From contig CAVZNQ010000023.1 in NCBI GenBank assembly GCA_963776665.1, positions 1 to 64,000 of the forward strand: DNA of 64,000 bases. Direction: 5' to 3'. Under the pieces are notes generated by a model, which was not told the origin of the DNA, did not search any database, and was given only the letters and a program-made list of their open reading frames with translations. This DNA comes from Roseiarcus sp963776665 (GTDB lineage Bacteria; Pseudomonadota; Alphaproteobacteria; Rhizobiales; Beijerinckiaceae). Below are positions 62,549-64,000 of the stretch, piece after piece (positions within the stretch are counted from its first letter, which is position 1; each line of letters starts with the position of its first letter). The translations under genes and the position numbers were made by a program.

Positions 62549-63919
62549 TCACGGCGTGAGCTCGCCGAAGACCGTCGGCACAAGCTCGGAAACTGTCGGA
62601 TGAATCGCCATCACGCGGGTATAGGCCGAAGCCGTCACGCCCGCCGCCATGGCCTCGATCACGCCGTGGACCGCCTCGTCGCCGCCCACCCCGAGAATTG
62701 CCGCGCCGAGGATCGCGTCGCTGTCGCGGTCGACCACGACCTTGATGAAGCCGCGCGTTTCGCCCTTCTCGACCGCGCGGCCAACCCGCGTCATCGGCCG
62801 AACGCCGATCCGCACGTTGTGCCCTTTGGCGCGAGCCTCGGCTTCGGTCAGGCCAACCCGTCCAAGCGGCGGATCGACATAGAGCGCGTAGACCGGAATG
62901 CGGTCGCTCACTTTCCGCTGCGCGCCGTCGAGCAGGTTCGCGGCGACGATTTCGTAGTCGTTGTATGAGGTATGGGTGAAGGCCCCTCGGCCGTTGCAAT
63001 CGCCGAGCGCCCAGATGTTGGGGACGCTGGTCTTCAATGCGTCGTCGACGAGGATGTAGCCGCGCGCGTCGACCTTGACGCCCGCCGCCTCGAGCCCGAG
63101 GTCGTCGGTGTTGGGACGGCGGCCGACCGCGAGCAATACGTGCGTGCCGACCTCTTCGGGTTCGCCAGCCGCGCAGTTGACGCCGACCGCGATGTCGCTG
63201 CCCCGCGGCGCAAAGCGGATGCATTCAGATTCCAGGCGGACTTTGATTCCCTCCGCTTCGAGCGCTTCGCGGATCGCTTGAGAGACATCGTGATCCTCGC
63301 GGGCAATGAGGCGCGGCATCTTCTCCACCACCGTCACCGCGGAGCCGAAGCGCCGGAATATTTGGGCGAACTCGAGTCCGATGTAGCTTCCTCCAACGAT
63401 GACGAGGCGTTCAGGCAGGGCGTCCAGTTCGAGCAGCGTCGTGTTGTTCAGCGTCTTGACCTGATCGCGGCCAGGGAAATCGGGCGCCTCGGCGCGACAG
63501 CCGACGTTGACGAAGAAGCGTTCGGCCTCGAGCACTTCGTCGCCTGCCCGGAGCGTGGTCGGCGACAGGAAGCGCGCTTGACCCTCGATGACGGTGCAAT
63601 GGGAAAGGCCGCGCAGCCAGGCCTCGAGGTGCGAGCGGGAGTTGGCGACGATTGCGTTCTTGCGGGCCATCACAGCCGCGAAATCGACGCCCACAGCTCC
63701 GGCGGTCACGCCGAAATCCGGGGCGCGCCTTGCAAGGTGCGCGGCATAGGCGCTGGCGACCATCGCCTTGGTCGGCGTGCAGCCGGTGTTGACGCACGTT
63801 CCGCCGATGAGCTTGCGCTCGATGAGGGCGACGGTCATTCCGGTCGCGGCGATCCGGGCGGCCATCGGCGGCCCGGCCTGCCCGGCGCCGATCACGATGG
63901 CGTCGAAACGGCGGTTCAT
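62549..63919 (-). CDS. FAD-dependent pyridine nucleotide-disulfide oxidoreductase (mercuric reductase-like)
   Basis: The 456 residues have the FAD site FDAIVIGAGQAGPPMAARIA, the redox pair GGTCVNTGCTPTK, the NAD(P)H site LVIVGGSYIGLEFAQIF and the dimerisation-domain ending AIHPTVSELVPTVFGEL with the catalytic His-x-x-x-Glu-like HPTVSE. It lacks the N-terminal HMA domain and C-terminal Cys pair of true MerA, so it is a MerA-like oxidoreductase of unknown substrate. The start overlaps an upstream gene by four bases. Confidence 0.88.
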   Translation of the reverse strand: MNRRFDAIVIGAGQAGPPMAARIAATGMTVALIERKLIGGTCVNTGCTPTKAMVASAYAAHLARRAPDFGVTAGAVGVDFAAVMARKNAIVANSRSHLEAWLRGLSHCTVIEGQARFLSPTTLRAGDEVLEAERFFVNVGCRAEAPDFPGRDQVKTLNNTTLLELDALPERLVIVGGSYIGLEFAQIFRRFGSAVTVVEKMPRLIAREDHDVSQAIREALEAEGIKVRLESECIRFAPRGSDIAVGVNCAAGEPEEVGTHVLLAVGRRPNTDDLGLEAAGVKVDARGYILVDDALKTSVPNIWALGDCNGRGAFTHTSYNDYEIVAANLLDGAQRKVSDRIPVYALYVDPPLGRVGLTEAEARAKGHNVRIGVRPMTRVGRAVEKGETRGFIKVVVDRDSDAILGAAILGVGGDEAVHGVIEAMAAGVTASAYTRVMAIHPTVSELVPTVFGELTP

Positions 63920-64000
63920 TGCAGCGCCGGGCCGTTGGCCAAGAGCGGAAGCGCCCAGATCATTGCGGCTCCTGCCGGGCGATTGCGGTCAAACCTCGTT
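63916..64000 (-). CDS. 3' end of an upstream gene (partial)
   Basis: An open minus-strand frame from the right edge ends with MIWALPLLANGPALQ and a TGA that overlaps the ATG of the flavoprotein gene (ATGA). Only about 27 residues are visible, ending in a short hydrophobic tail. Such coupling suggests an operon partner, but nothing identifies it. Confidence 0.4.
   Translation of the reverse strand, partial: TRFDRNRPAGAAMIWALPLLANGPALQ

Noticed and set aside
62549..63919. Mercury-resistance gene merA
   Set aside because: No N-terminal HMA domain, no C-terminal Cys pair and no merR/T/P genes in view; only the general flavoprotein fold is supported.

Overview
The window looks like chromosome of an alphaproteobacterium, most likely Hyphomicrobiales (Rhizobiales). 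The evidence is the high GC, the MucR-family regulator, the aspartyl/glutamyl-tRNA-protein transferase, the ATP12 chaperone, a GTTC-N7-GTTC LexA box, a perfect Irr/ICE-type iron box and rhizobial-type nucleotide cyclase and ECF/YCII genes. The genus cannot be settled from what I can see.

Layout. Positions 1-8780 are an accessory, decaying island: fragments of a patatin-like lipase and of glutathione S-transferases, a DUF5681 fragment, a truncated trypsin-like protease and several unrecognised, partly frameshifted ORFs. It ends at a tRNA-Gln gene (8780-8854) whose 3' end faces the island, the usual arrangement for integration at a tRNA. From 8.9 kb on, the content is mostly core. It runs dnaE, a LexA-controlled 33-residue membrane peptide, RluA-family synthase, ATP12 and propionyl-CoA carboxylase (pccB and pccA with small genes between).

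Positions 22.3-27.4 kb hold the most interesting block, a putative periplasm/outer-membrane electron-transfer module. It contains two HiPIP genes, a porin-like protein with an N-terminal heme motif (Cyc2-like), a CHRD-domain protein overlapping a small cytochrome c, a secreted protein with one C-terminal heme motif, and a CusF-like copper protein on the other strand. A perfect 19-bp Irr-type palindrome lies between the first HiPIP gene and the CusF gene. Further right are der, an orphan DUF2282/bufferin-like peptide, a thioredoxin-2-like gene, proS, lolCD, a CUT2-type sugar ABC transporter, an NFU Fe-S carrier and sdaA. Then come a GIY-YIG gene set among inverted and direct repeats, bpt, and a branched-chain amino-acid transport locus with a CGNR regulator. 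These are followed by mucR, an ECF42-like sigma locus with two YCII genes that share a promoter motif, an ArsR/AHSA1 pair, a cyclase-TolB-TPR protein, a cobalt-type nitrile hydratase locus, hemB and a mercuric-reductase-like flavoprotein.

A caution applies throughout. At least seven otherwise intact genes, including essential dnaE, carry a short indel that restores a family-typical protein when undone. This suggests residual sequencing indels, so single frameshifts here should not be over-read as biology.
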